Origin: an uncultured Bacteroides sp.
GTDB taxonomy: Bacteria; Bacteroidota; Bacteroidia; Bacteroidales; Bacteroidaceae
Assembly (NCBI RefSeq): GCF_900547205.1
Contig: NZ_URFY01000042.1
Span: 1-38,197, forward strand
Reading direction: 5' to 3'
Length of the DNA: 38,197 bases
Positions 31,963 through 38,197 of the stretch are shown one piece after another (position 1 is the first letter of the stretch; each line of letters starts with the position of its first letter). The notes beneath the pieces are model-generated. The model did not search any database. It was given only the letters and a program-made list of their open reading frames with translations, and was not told the DNA's origin. The translations under genes and the position numbers were made by a program.

Positions 31963-32940
31963 TTAGGCTGCAACGGGTTCGTTTATCGGCTCTGTCACTC
32001 GCTCGGTAATCATCTTTGCAGCCTTGTTCACATCGCCCAAAATATCAATCAAAAAGGCGGGTTCTTGCTTTAGCTTGGTGAGCCAGTGTTTCAGATAGGC
32101 GGCGTTGTTATCCTGCGGAGTGGTGGCGATGCCGAAATATGCTCCGCAAAGTGCGGATGTGAGTTCCGCTACAAGTTCCTCACGGGCGTACAATTCATCC
32201 CCGAAACAAGTTCCGAACGTGCGGTTTAGGCGTTGGGGGTTGCCTGTACTGTGCGCCATCTCGTGCAGAAGTGTTCCGTAAAATTCCGCTCCCTGTGGAA
32301 ACTGTTCTTTCTGCGGGCAAACGATATAATCGGTTGCGGGTACATAGAAAGCACTATCGGAATACTTTACTTTGATGGGGCAATACCAATTTTGTGTATA
32401 AATCAGTTCGTCCAGCATTTCGCACTCGATGCCGTCCGAATGGTTTTCGGGTTGCTCGCCTTGCTGCAACTTGGCGAAACGTTCGGGGTACTTCTCGGCA
32501 AAATTGGTTTGGTCGAGGTTGAACACATTGTAATATTTCATTTGCGGAATGACCTTGTATTCGTCCTTTTCCGCTTTGGATAACTTGCAATATTCCTCGT
32601 AAGGGATGGATTTGTTGCTCTCCTTGTGTACCACGAACTTAAACCAATAGTAAACGGGAAAAGAGCGTGCGCCCTTGTTAACGTTCACTTCTTCGGCTTT
32701 GGCTTGGTTGAATGTAAGGAACACGGGCAAAGTGAATTTCATAAACTCGGTGTAAAACAGTAGCATAAGGATATTGCCACCACTGTAAACCGTTCCTCTT
32801 AGGTTGCGGGGGAAACCGTGTTTAAGGCTCGTTATCCACGGTTTTTGCCAATCACTTTTCAAACTTTCGATTTTCTTAATCAGTAAATCGGTGAACATGG
32901 GAGAAATTTTCTCGATGGTGCTGTTCGTTGTCGTTGCCAT
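31963..32940 (-). CDS. ardC: ArdC-like antirestriction protein
   Basis: 325 residues. N-terminal ssDNA-binding domain (DUF1738-like; W-Q-K-P-W about 31-35, GTVYSGGNILML about 49-60) and C-terminal zincin metallopeptidase-like domain with LLHEMAHSTG (HExxH at 226-230) and a downstream glutamate in REELVAELTSALCG. Family role: protects the incoming strand from restriction on entry to a new host. First gene (5') of the minus-strand cluster that runs to 28471. Full length. Confidence 0.9.
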   Translation of the reverse strand: MATTTNSTIEKISPMFTDLLIKKIESLKSDWQKPWITSLKHGFPRNLRGTVYSGGNILMLLFYTEFMKFTLPVFLTFNQAKAEEVNVNKGARSFPVYYWFKFVVHKESNKSIPYEEYCKLSKAEKDEYKVIPQMKYYNVFNLDQTNFAEKYPERFAKLQQGEQPENHSDGIECEMLDELIYTQNWYCPIKVKYSDSAFYVPATDYIVCPQKEQFPQGAEFYGTLLHEMAHSTGNPQRLNRTFGTCFGDELYAREELVAELTSALCGAYFGIATTPQDNNAAYLKHWLTKLKQEPAFLIDILGDVNKAAKMITERVTEPINEPVAA

Positions 32941-33010
32941 AACTCTACGCTTTTAAAATTGTTACTATTTGTTTTTGTTATCATCGCTTGTCGCCCCCAC
33001 CAAATTTTTT

Positions 33011-33181
33011 CCCTTTGGCTGATTGGGAAGAACATTGACAATAATTGAAAGCGGATAGGGCGAATTGCAATCATCTGAAAAAATGGTAAATACTACCCGC
33101 AGGGTGGAGATTTGGCATTTTTTGCAGATTTGCTTTCGACCCCGCCTACCTTCGTCAATGTTTTTCCAATCAGCTAAGGGG
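33011..33181. repeat. Large imperfect inverted repeat, 28-base arms
   Basis: Arm 33011-33039 (CCCTTTGGCTGATTGGGAAG and on to ACATTGAC) is complementary to 33154-33181 with few mismatches and one bulge. The 115-base interior contains ACCC/GGGT pairing and the motif shared with 26257-26278. Confidence 0.75.
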
Positions 33182-33238
33182 AAAATTCAACCATTCAGTA
33201 AATTGAATGAATGATAGATTACTTATCGGTATAAGTTG

Positions 33239-33281
33239 GGAAAGTCCTGTTTGAATGCCGGAAAGTCCCGTTTCCGGAAAG
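33239..33281. repeat. Iteron-like direct repeats GGAAAGTCCYGTTT
   Basis: Two 14-base units start at 33239 and 33260, exactly 21 bases (two helical turns) apart, followed by a partial unit GGAAAG at 33276. Confidence 0.6.
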
Positions 33282-33327
33282 GGTAAGAAAAAACGGGTTG
33301 ATAATTGCGGGGTGGAAAGACAGCTCT

Positions 33328-33390
33328 CCAGCGTGGAGTATTCTTCTTTTGCCGATTTATCGGATTATAAAGAAGGGTACTCCATGCTGG
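33328..33390. repeat. 22-bp inverted repeat
   Basis: Arms 33328-33349 and 33369-33390 begin CCAGCGTGGAGTA and end TACTCCATGCTGG; about 19 of 22 positions pair. The 19-base loop contains a small GCCGAT/ATCGGA-like pairing. Confidence 0.65.
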
Positions 33391-33841
33391 TGTGCTGTGC
33401 GGGGTGGCGAGGTGCTTTCTGTCCGGTTGACGGTAAACGGACAGAGCAATCAGCTATCCGGCTTTTGCGGATGGCCGTGCGATGGTAGTGTCGGAAACGG
33501 GTGGAAAGTTCCGCAGACAAAGGATTCGGTCAAGTATGGCGAAGCCTAAAGAAAAAAGGTACGGTTACAAACCGGGTCAGACAATAAGAGGCTGCCGGGA
33601 CAAACATCAGAGGAACTTATTTGAACGGGATGGCGCACGGAAAGTTTCGACGGGTCGAAGCTCCGGGTGACTGGACGGGCGAATGTGTTCCGTTTGTCCC
33701 TTCCGGCTTTGCGTTCCCTTTCGGGCATGAAGCCTGTGGAGTGCTTGAAAGGGAATGGGAAGACGGAACAGACCTATACCGCTGACGGATGGGCGGGAGT
33801 AAATGAGAATAGATTCAGCCGATAGTTAGAAGATAATACGG

Positions 33842-34783
33842 TTACTGCTGTTCATCCTCGAAAGCGGTGGTCTTGGCAAGGAACAGACCGATTACAAATT
33901 TTGCTCCGTACTCGATCAGTTTGCGGCGGGTCTGTTGGAATCCTTCGCCAGTGGTGAGTAGATCGTCTATTAGAAGGACGCATTTGTTCTTGAAATATTC
34001 GGGGTGAAATTGCAGATTGGCAGTTTTGTCACGCCCATGCGTACCTTTGAGTTGGGGACGGTCTGCGGTCAGGGTGATGGCTCGGTAGCCGTCGGCTACT
34101 CCTATGTCTGCCGATAGCTTGCGGCAAAATTCCTCGTAACGAATGCGGTTCTTCTCACGGGTGGATGCAGGAATGGGTACAAGGACGGCACGGTGCTTGT
34201 TCTACTGAATTGCACGGATGCGACTGATGGCGATGGAAAAGAGCTTGACGGAGAGGTCGGTTTCTTCTCCAGCCTTGAAACGGAAAATGAGATTGGATAT
34301 TTTCTTGCCCTCCAAAGTGATCTTGTCGTTCCGGCGGACGGGGCAATAATCGTATAGGTACAAACACAGGCTGCCGTCCAGACGGAAAAAGCCCTGAAAA
34401 CGGTTATCCAACGGATAAAAGGCTTTGCGGAAGTCTGAAAAGAAAGTAAAGATAAGGGTGCTGTTCCAGAAACGGGCTTCGTCTTCACTGCCGGATTTGA
34501 GATAGTACATGAAGCCAGCCAAATGCCCGCTTTCGTACAAGCCCATGCCTATGGTGAGCCTTTCGTTGAAACTGGTCTGACTGACGATGTACCAACCGCT
34601 GCGGGCGAACTGGGCTTCGTAATCGGAATTGGTTTCGAGCAGGAAGTAGAATTTGCCGTCGTCCTCGAAACGGATGACGTACTCGCACCGGAGAGCGACT
34701 TTGCATAAGATGCGGCGTTCTTCCTCAACGGTTTCGAGGGTAAGGGGGAAGGTGTATTGTGCTACAAAAATGGGGCGTTCCAT
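33842..34783 (-). pseudogene. ComF-like phosphoribosyltransferase gene split by an in-frame TAG
   Basis: ATG 34783 opens a 193-residue ORF that ends at TAG 34202-34204. The same frame continues for 119 residues to TAA (33842-33844). The ComF-type domain spans the stop: DYCPVRRNDKITLEGKK and NLIFRFKAGEE lie before it, then AVLVPIPASTREKNRIRYEEF and the PRPP-binding VLLIDDLLTTGEGF lie after it. There is no ATG, GTG or TTG between the TAG and the AVLVPIP strand, so the second part cannot easily start by itself. The codon before is CAG, so one C-to-T change in CAG would explain the stop. The first 140 residues are an extra domain that I do not recognise. A promoter candidate lies at 34806-34836. 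Without the stop the product would be about 313 residues. Confidence 0.8.
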
Positions 34784-34805
34784 AAGTAAATGTATTGTTC
34801 GGTTG

Positions 34806-34836
34806 CAAAGAAATGGATTCTCGAAGAACCGGCAAA
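34806..34836 (-). promoter_or_regulatory. Promoter candidate for the phosphoribosyltransferase gene
   Basis: On the minus strand TTTG (34836-34833), a 19-base spacer and TTTCTTTG (34813-34806; one mismatch to TAnnTTTG), 23 bases before the ATG. Confidence 0.5.
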
Positions 34837-34983
34837 CTAAAACCGGGGAAAATATGCTGGAAGCTGAAAAATATGTTGCTCTCTGCTTCGGTTTGCACCG
34901 TATCGGACACGACAAAGCTACAAGCACGGAGCAAAACAGGGACAAGCGATACATAAACGCACGGGCACATACATATCTGTCTG

Positions 34984-34991
34984 TATATTTG
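34984..34991 (+). promoter_or_regulatory. -7 element of the HTH gene pair
   Basis: TATATTTG matches TAnnTTTG; no good TTTG is found 19-21 bases upstream, where ATACAtatctgtcTGTAT (an inverted repeat) overlaps the promoter instead and could be an operator. Confidence 0.5.
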
Positions 34992-35014
34992 CGGAAAACA
35001 GTAAATTAACAGAT

Positions 35015-35305
35015 ATGGAAATAGTGACTATCGAGAAGAAAACCTTTGAGGAAATGAAAGAAAAATTCAACCTGTTCAGCGAGCATTTGCAGCAGTTGTG
35101 CGCACGGTACAGACCACCGGAGAAAATGAACTGGCTGGATAATGCGGACGTGTGCGAGAAGTTGAACGTGAGCAAACGGACGCTGCAAACGTACCGTGAC
35201 AGCGGGCTGTTGGCATACAGCCAGATTAATCACAAGATATATTACAGGCTGGAAGATGTGGAAGCATTCATATCGGCAATGAGTAAGGAACAGATAGAGG
35301 AATAA
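35015..35305 (+). CDS. Excisionase-like HTH protein 1
   Basis: 96 residues. N-terminal coiled segment (about 5-35, KKTFEEMKEKFNLFSEHLQQL) followed by an HTH_17 domain: WLDNADVCEKLNVSKRTLQTY, then a wing SGLLAYSQINHKIYYRLEDVEAFI. Typical of the small HTH proteins that pair next to Bacteroidales integrases and serve as excision factors or regulators. Followed 5 bases later by a second, related gene, so the two are co-transcribed. Confidence 0.85.
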   Translation: MEIVTIEKKTFEEMKEKFNLFSEHLQQLCARYRPPEKMNWLDNADVCEKLNVSKRTLQTYRDSGLLAYSQINHKIYYRLEDVEAFISAMSKEQIEE

Positions 35306-35309
35306 TAAG

Positions 35310-35627
35310 ATGGAAGTGATAACAAAGGAGATGGAAGAGGTAAAGGCGTACTTTGAAGCGCTGGAACGGGGCATAAAGTATGTGGATAACGTAACGGCAA
35401 ATTTTCATCCGGTAATGAACGGCGAGGTGTACCTGACGGGGGAAGATGTGTGCAGGATATTGCATATCACTACCCGCACCTTGCAGGATTACCGGGCGCA
35501 AAGGATTATACCGTTCATTTCGTTGCCGGGCAAAACGCTGTACAGGCAATCGGACTTGTTGCGTATGCTGGAAGAAAACTATGTGCAGATGAAGCGAAAG
35601 AGCAAACGAGGGAAAAGTTCTACTTAA
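35310..35627 (+). CDS. Excisionase-like HTH protein 2
   Basis: 105 residues. Same plan as its neighbour: N-terminal helical part, VYLTGEDVCRILHITTRTLQDY HTH, wing 'RIIPFISLPGKTLYRQSDLL', and a basic tail (KRKSKRGKSS). The two share layout but differ in sequence, suggesting an old duplication or a heteromeric pair. A terminator follows at 35651. Confidence 0.85.
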   Translation: MEVITKEMEEVKAYFEALERGIKYVDNVTANFHPVMNGEVYLTGEDVCRILHITTRTLQDYRAQRIIPFISLPGKTLYRQSDLLRMLEENYVQMKRKSKRGKSST

Positions 35628-35650
35628 CTTTTGGAAGCGGTGCATAGATA

Positions 35651-35703
35651 AATGCAGCAAAGGCAGGAGTTCCATTTTGGAGTTCCTGCCTTTGCTGCAT
35701 TTT
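35651..35703. terminator. Bidirectional terminator between HTH gene pair and integrase
   Basis: An 18-bp perfect stem AATGCAGCAAAGGCAGGA (35651-35668) with its complement ending at 35701, extended by a few pairs in the apical part; T residues follow on the plus strand and the opposite strand has A residues in front. Confidence 0.9.
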
Positions 35704-35719
35704 GCCTTGTTGGAAAAGG

Positions 35720-37018
35720 TCAGGCGGTTACACGCATGGCGACTGTCTTCGGCTTCTTGACCTTTTTCTGTTTCTGGTCAAGGACTTTCTTCTGCATGGC
35801 GGCAAGGTTGCCAGAGATAGCACGGAAATCGGAGCTAACCATCTTGTTTGTGACTACGGCATAAATCTGGGTGGTGCTGATATGTTTGTGTCCGAGTATC
35901 TTTGAAAGTGCCTCAATCGTGCCACCGTTGCAGAGATAGACCGTCGTTGCGAAAGTATGACGGGAAAGGTGGAAAGTGATTTCCTTGTTTATCCCGCAAA
36001 CGGCGGCTATCTTTTTAAGATGGTCGTTACAAGTTCCATTGCTTGGCATGGGAAACACGAAATCATCTTTTGCAAGCCCTTTGTAGCGTTCGATTAGTTC
36101 TTTGGCAATATCCAACAGCGGGACGTTACTCGATACTTTGGTCTTTGTCCTGCGGGTGATGATCCATTCTTCACCGTCGAAATCCATACGTTGGATTTTG
36201 TCATAGGTGAGTGTCTTTATATCTATGTAGCTCAATCCGGTAAAGCAACCGAAAAGGAACATATCACGGACAAGATTTGTCTGTTTATCGGCAAATACGG
36301 TATTGGCAAGGGTTTTCAGTTCTTCTTCCGTGAGGTAGCCCCGGTCGGTTTCTTCCATTTCGAGCTTGTACTCGCTGAACGGATCGGTGCGGATAATTCC
36401 TCTGCGCCAAGCCTTGTCGGTAAGGCTGAGTACGGGCATGGTGTAAATCCAGAGGGTGTTTGCGCTCAATTCTTTTTCGTTACGCAGGTAGGTGTCGAAA
36501 TCGTCAATGAAGTCTTTTGTCAGTTCTTTGTATGCCATATCGGTACGCTTCTTCTTCTCCCACATGAAGGATTCGAGGTGCTTGTAAACGGTCAGGTATT
36601 TATTATAGGTGGACTTCGCACGGAGTTTCTTTTCCACCATTTCGCCAAACTCTCTGTTCATGGTCTGGAAGTCTTTAAGGATGCAGTTCTCCATTACACC
36701 GATGCCTAAAAAGGCGTTGCGCACTTTCTCGGAAGTGACAAAATCGTCTGCCCGTAGTATCTGGTAGTAGTGGTTGTTGATACGGGCTTTGATTTCTTCC
36801 AACTGTGGATTGATCTCTAAGGCTTCGGCGGACTTTCCGCTCACTTTTCCGGCTTCGGCATTCCATAGCGAGGGGGTGACGAACAGCTTTGCGCTGAACG
36901 TGGCAATATCGCCGTCAATGGTGATACGTGCCATTACAGGGGCTTTTCCATCACTTACTCTCACTGCTGTTCTCTTCACGTAGAACAGGACTTTAAAGGT
37001 GCTTCTCTTTGTTTTCAT
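35720..37018 (-). CDS. int: Tyrosine recombinase (integrase) of the element
   Basis: 432 residues: N-terminal arm-binding domain (1-120), core-binding SAM-like domain (about 125-215) and catalytic domain (about 225-410). Catalytic residues seen: K near 292-294 (TRRTKTK), H350-L-S-R353-H354, H377 in LGHKHIST, and Tyr386 in STTQIYA. The first catalytic arginine position (normally T-G-x-R) reads TGLSYIDI, i.e. Ser263, as in IntDOT-like integrases where this arginine is missing. Performs site-specific excision and integration; the att site should be just to the right of its start. Adjacent HTH genes probably direct excision. Confidence 0.93.
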   Translation of the reverse strand: MKTKRSTFKVLFYVKRTAVRVSDGKAPVMARITIDGDIATFSAKLFVTPSLWNAEAGKVSGKSAEALEINPQLEEIKARINNHYYQILRADDFVTSEKVRNAFLGIGVMENCILKDFQTMNREFGEMVEKKLRAKSTYNKYLTVYKHLESFMWEKKKRTDMAYKELTKDFIDDFDTYLRNEKELSANTLWIYTMPVLSLTDKAWRRGIIRTDPFSEYKLEMEETDRGYLTEEELKTLANTVFADKQTNLVRDMFLFGCFTGLSYIDIKTLTYDKIQRMDFDGEEWIITRRTKTKVSSNVPLLDIAKELIERYKGLAKDDFVFPMPSNGTCNDHLKKIAAVCGINKEITFHLSRHTFATTVYLCNGGTIEALSKILGHKHISTTQIYAVVTNKMVSSDFRAISGNLAAMQKKVLDQKQKKVKKPKTVAMRVTA

Positions 37019-37301
37019 AACTCTAATTATTCGTTTGTAAAGGTAATTACTTTCCCGTTACCACGAGTTATGAAGAATTGCGCAAAATGGTGAAACAGAA
37101 CTTGTTACTATTGCAGTAGGGTGTCATGGATTAGGTAATGACTTAGTACCTGAACTATGGCTTAACCCTACTTTTGGGGGCTTTTTTTGCCGTTGGCTGT
37201 TTCTTTCCGCTTTGCTACTAAGATGCTGACCTGCTTTATTTTAAGCTAAACTTTGCTTTTCTTTGCGTCTGATCCCGATTTTTCAAAGGAAAAAAATTTG
37301 T
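37019..37301. other. Right-end junction region (element/chromosome)
   Basis: 283 bases without a gene. Contains an inverted repeat AGTAGGGT (37116-37123) and ACCCTACT (about 37165-37172) followed by GGGGGC and seven T (about 37180), and the chromosomal leader of the smalltalk gene. The attR core is expected between 37019 and about 37150, but without the left end the core cannot be defined. Confidence 0.5.
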
Positions 37302-37403
37302 ATGAAAAAGCAACTTTGGAGAAACATTCTCCAGTTTATCGTGACTATTGCGACTTCGGTCATCTCAGCATTGGGTGTAACGTCTTGCACTGCGGGGCTC
37401 TAA
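37302..37403 (+). CDS. Smalltalk protein (33 residues)
   Basis: MKKQLWRNILQFIVTIATSV start, one hydrophobic segment and a C-terminal LGVTSCTAGL. This is the pattern of the tiny 'smalltalk' proteins that precede an N-acetylmuramoyl-L-alanine amidase in Bacteroides chromosomes. Function unknown; likely membrane associated. In most genomes an HU-like DNA-binding gene lies just upstream, which is not seen here. Confidence 0.85.
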   Translation: MKKQLWRNILQFIVTIATSVISALGVTSCTAGL

Positions 37404-37423
37404 TCTTCTGATTTATTAAGGAT

Positions 37424-37867
37424 ATGAAAGAATCAGAAGAGAACTATCTCCCACGTGAGATTAAATTGTTGGTGATTCATTGCAGCGCTACGCGCTGCAA
37501 TGCTTCCTTCTCCGTCGAACAACTCCGTCAGTGTCATTTGCAACGTGGCTTCACGGATATCGGTTATCATTTTTACATCACCCGCAATGGCGAGCTTCAC
37601 CACTGCCGCCCGGTATCAGAACCGGGTGCACACGTAAGGGGTTTCAACCGGCATAGTATCGGGATTTGTTATGAAGGCGGGTTGGACGAAGAGGGTCGCC
37701 CGGCTGATACGAGGACGCAGGCACAGCGGCTGGCGCTGATTGATTTGCTTAAGATTCTCAGGCATCAGTATCCGGAGGCACAGATCTGTGGGCATTATCA
37801 GCTTAATGCTACAATCCATAAGGCGTGCCCTTGCTTTGATAGCCGGAAGGAGTATGCTGATTTATAA
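37424..37867 (+). CDS. N-acetylmuramoyl-L-alanine amidase (T7 lysozyme-like)
   Basis: 147 residues with the Amidase_2 fold: KLLVIHCSAT (zinc His about 20), GYHFYITRNGELHHCRP, GAHVRGFNRHSIGICYEGG, and CGHYQLNATIHKACPCFD (zinc His and Cys). No signal peptide. Chromosomal neighbour of the smalltalk peptide (gap 20). Cleaves the amide bond between MurNAc and L-Ala in peptidoglycan by family. Confidence 0.92.
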   Translation: MKESEENYLPREIKLLVIHCSATRCNASFSVEQLRQCHLQRGFTDIGYHFYITRNGELHHCRPVSEPGAHVRGFNRHSIGICYEGGLDEEGRPADTRTQAQRLALIDLLKILRHQYPEAQICGHYQLNATIHKACPCFDSRKEYADL

Positions 37868-37871
37868 AAAC

Positions 37872-37909
37872 TACGGGAGATGCGTAATGCCATCTCCCGT
37901 AATTTTTTT
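37872..37909. terminator. Terminator between amidase and DUF4248 gene
   Basis: TACGGGAGAT (37872-37881) and ATCTCCCGTA (37892-37901) form a perfect 10-bp stem followed by ATTTTTTT on the plus strand. Confidence 0.9.
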
Positions 37910-37913
37910 CTTT

Positions 37914-38147
37914 CTATAAATCTCCCGGCTTCCCCAGATAATAAGTTATTAGCCGTACCTCCCTCACAGAAAAAGCTTTCGTCTTAGGATGAAAGTCAAT
38001 AGCCAGTATCTCATCCATCAGCGGCCGACACCTCCGCATCCAACGCCGAAGCTTATTAACGGATGCACGTACGCTTAAATCAGGGAAATACATTTGGGCT
38101 AGCTCTTGTTTATTATAACATTTCACTACAAAGACAGATTCATTCAT
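37914..38147 (-). CDS. DUF4248 protein
   Basis: 77 residues. Begins MNESVFVVKCYNKQELAQMY and has the LRRWMRRCRPLMDEI and F-S-V-R-E-V-R-L-I-x-Y-Y-L-G-x-P motifs of DUF4248, a small HTH-like family that lies opposite the HU/smalltalk/amidase group in many Bacteroides chromosomes. Function unknown. Its promoter would be at or beyond the right edge. Confidence 0.85.
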   Translation of the reverse strand: MNESVFVVKCYNKQELAQMYFPDLSVRASVNKLRRWMRRCRPLMDEILAIDFHPKTKAFSVREVRLITYYLGKPGDL

Positions 38148-38197
38148 TGTATTTTTCGTTTAATTTGTATGGTATAAAGATACAAAATAACTCGCTG

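Larger units (their letters stand above)
32941..33841. other. Non-coding, repeat-rich block between ardC and the phosphoribosyltransferase gene
   Basis: No ORF here has a recognisable family, good start context or neighbour-like codon use. The block contains a 170-bp inverted repeat structure (33011-33181), iteron-like direct repeats (33239-33281), and inverted repeats at 33328-33390, about 33418-33456 (CTGTCCG/CGGACAG) and 33714-33755. It may hold a replication origin, a partition site, an RNA gene or the remains of genes. Confidence 0.6.

Noticed and set aside
33255..33728. Small ORFs at 33255-33488, 33298-33549, 33482-33670 (plus) and 33546-33728 (minus)
   Set aside because: They overlap each other across the repeat block and none has a recognisable domain or a plausible start context.
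37019..37060. CTnDOT-type att core (GTANNTTTGC) next to the integrase
   Set aside because: No exact match was found in the stretch after the integrase start; the left end is absent, so no core can be claimed.

Overview
The window looks like most of an integrated Bacteroidales (Bacteroides/Parabacteroides/Phocaeicola-type) conjugative transposon (ICE) of the CTnDOT-like transfer class, followed by about 1 kb of host chromosome. The taxonomic hint comes from the transfer gene set (TraA to TraQ with DUF3408, DUF4122, DUF4133, DUF4134, DUF4141, DUF3872 and DUF3876 proteins), the MobA/MobB/MobC trio, promoters of the TTTG-N19-21-TAnnTTTG type, and a chromosomal flank with a 'smalltalk' peptide, an N-acetylmuramoyl-L-alanine amidase and a DUF4248 protein. 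The left end of the element lies outside the window. The right end is probably between the integrase (starts 37018) and the smalltalk gene (37302). No antibiotic-resistance gene of a known class and no rteABC-type regulators are visible.

Layout. 1-2100: tail of an excisionase-like HTH gene, a large palindrome and a terminator, a strong promoter with a long structured leader (leader peptide plus terminator hairpin), a RibD/DHFR-like reductase, and an Abi_2/HEPN abortive-infection gene on the other strand. 2173-6365 (minus): HTH/alpha-CTD-like protein, DNA topoisomerase III and a DUF3945-type protein. 6616-7212: a small zinc-finger protein. 7297-11267 (minus): coupling protein MobC, relaxase MobB and accessory protein MobA, with a candidate oriT upstream. 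12097-25514 (plus): the transfer operon traA, traB, traD-like, traE, traF, traG, DUF3876 lipoprotein, traI, traJ, traK, traL, traM, traN, traO, traQ, then a DUF4116-like protein and a 38-residue membrane peptide. 25722-26168 (minus): RadC/JAB protein. 26707-28248 (plus): an AT-rich SIR2-domain gene, a likely defence cargo. 28471-32940 (minus): ParB-like protein, SLOG-family protein, small membrane protein, an unknown protein and an ArdC antirestriction protein. 32941-33841: a repeat-rich non-coding block. 33842-34783 (minus): a ComF-like phosphoribosyltransferase gene broken by one in-frame TAG. 35015-35627: two HTH genes. 35720-37018 (minus): tyrosine recombinase. 37302-38147: chromosome.

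How it works together. The integrase and HTH proteins would handle excision and integration. MobA, MobB and MobC process oriT and feed the strand to the TraE-TraQ type IV secretion apparatus. TopB, ParA/ParB and DUF3945 proteins support DNA handling and maintenance. ArdC, RadC and SLOG proteins are the usual establishment set. Abi and SIR2 are probable phage-defence cargo.

The most interesting non-coding structures are: (i) an attenuator-like leader at 246-541; (ii) two tracts of a degenerate NYRR tetranucleotide repeat that hold a perfect 4-base phase (about 400 bp at 11693-12100 and 170 bp at 17282-17453); (iii) a 201-bp perfect duplication at 9335 and 21835; (iv) hairpins with a GCAA tetraloop behind three minus-strand genes, where a U-G wobble is allowed only in the minus-strand RNA; and (v) the repeat block at 33011-33755. 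All numbers are hand counts from the sequence; no database search was possible.
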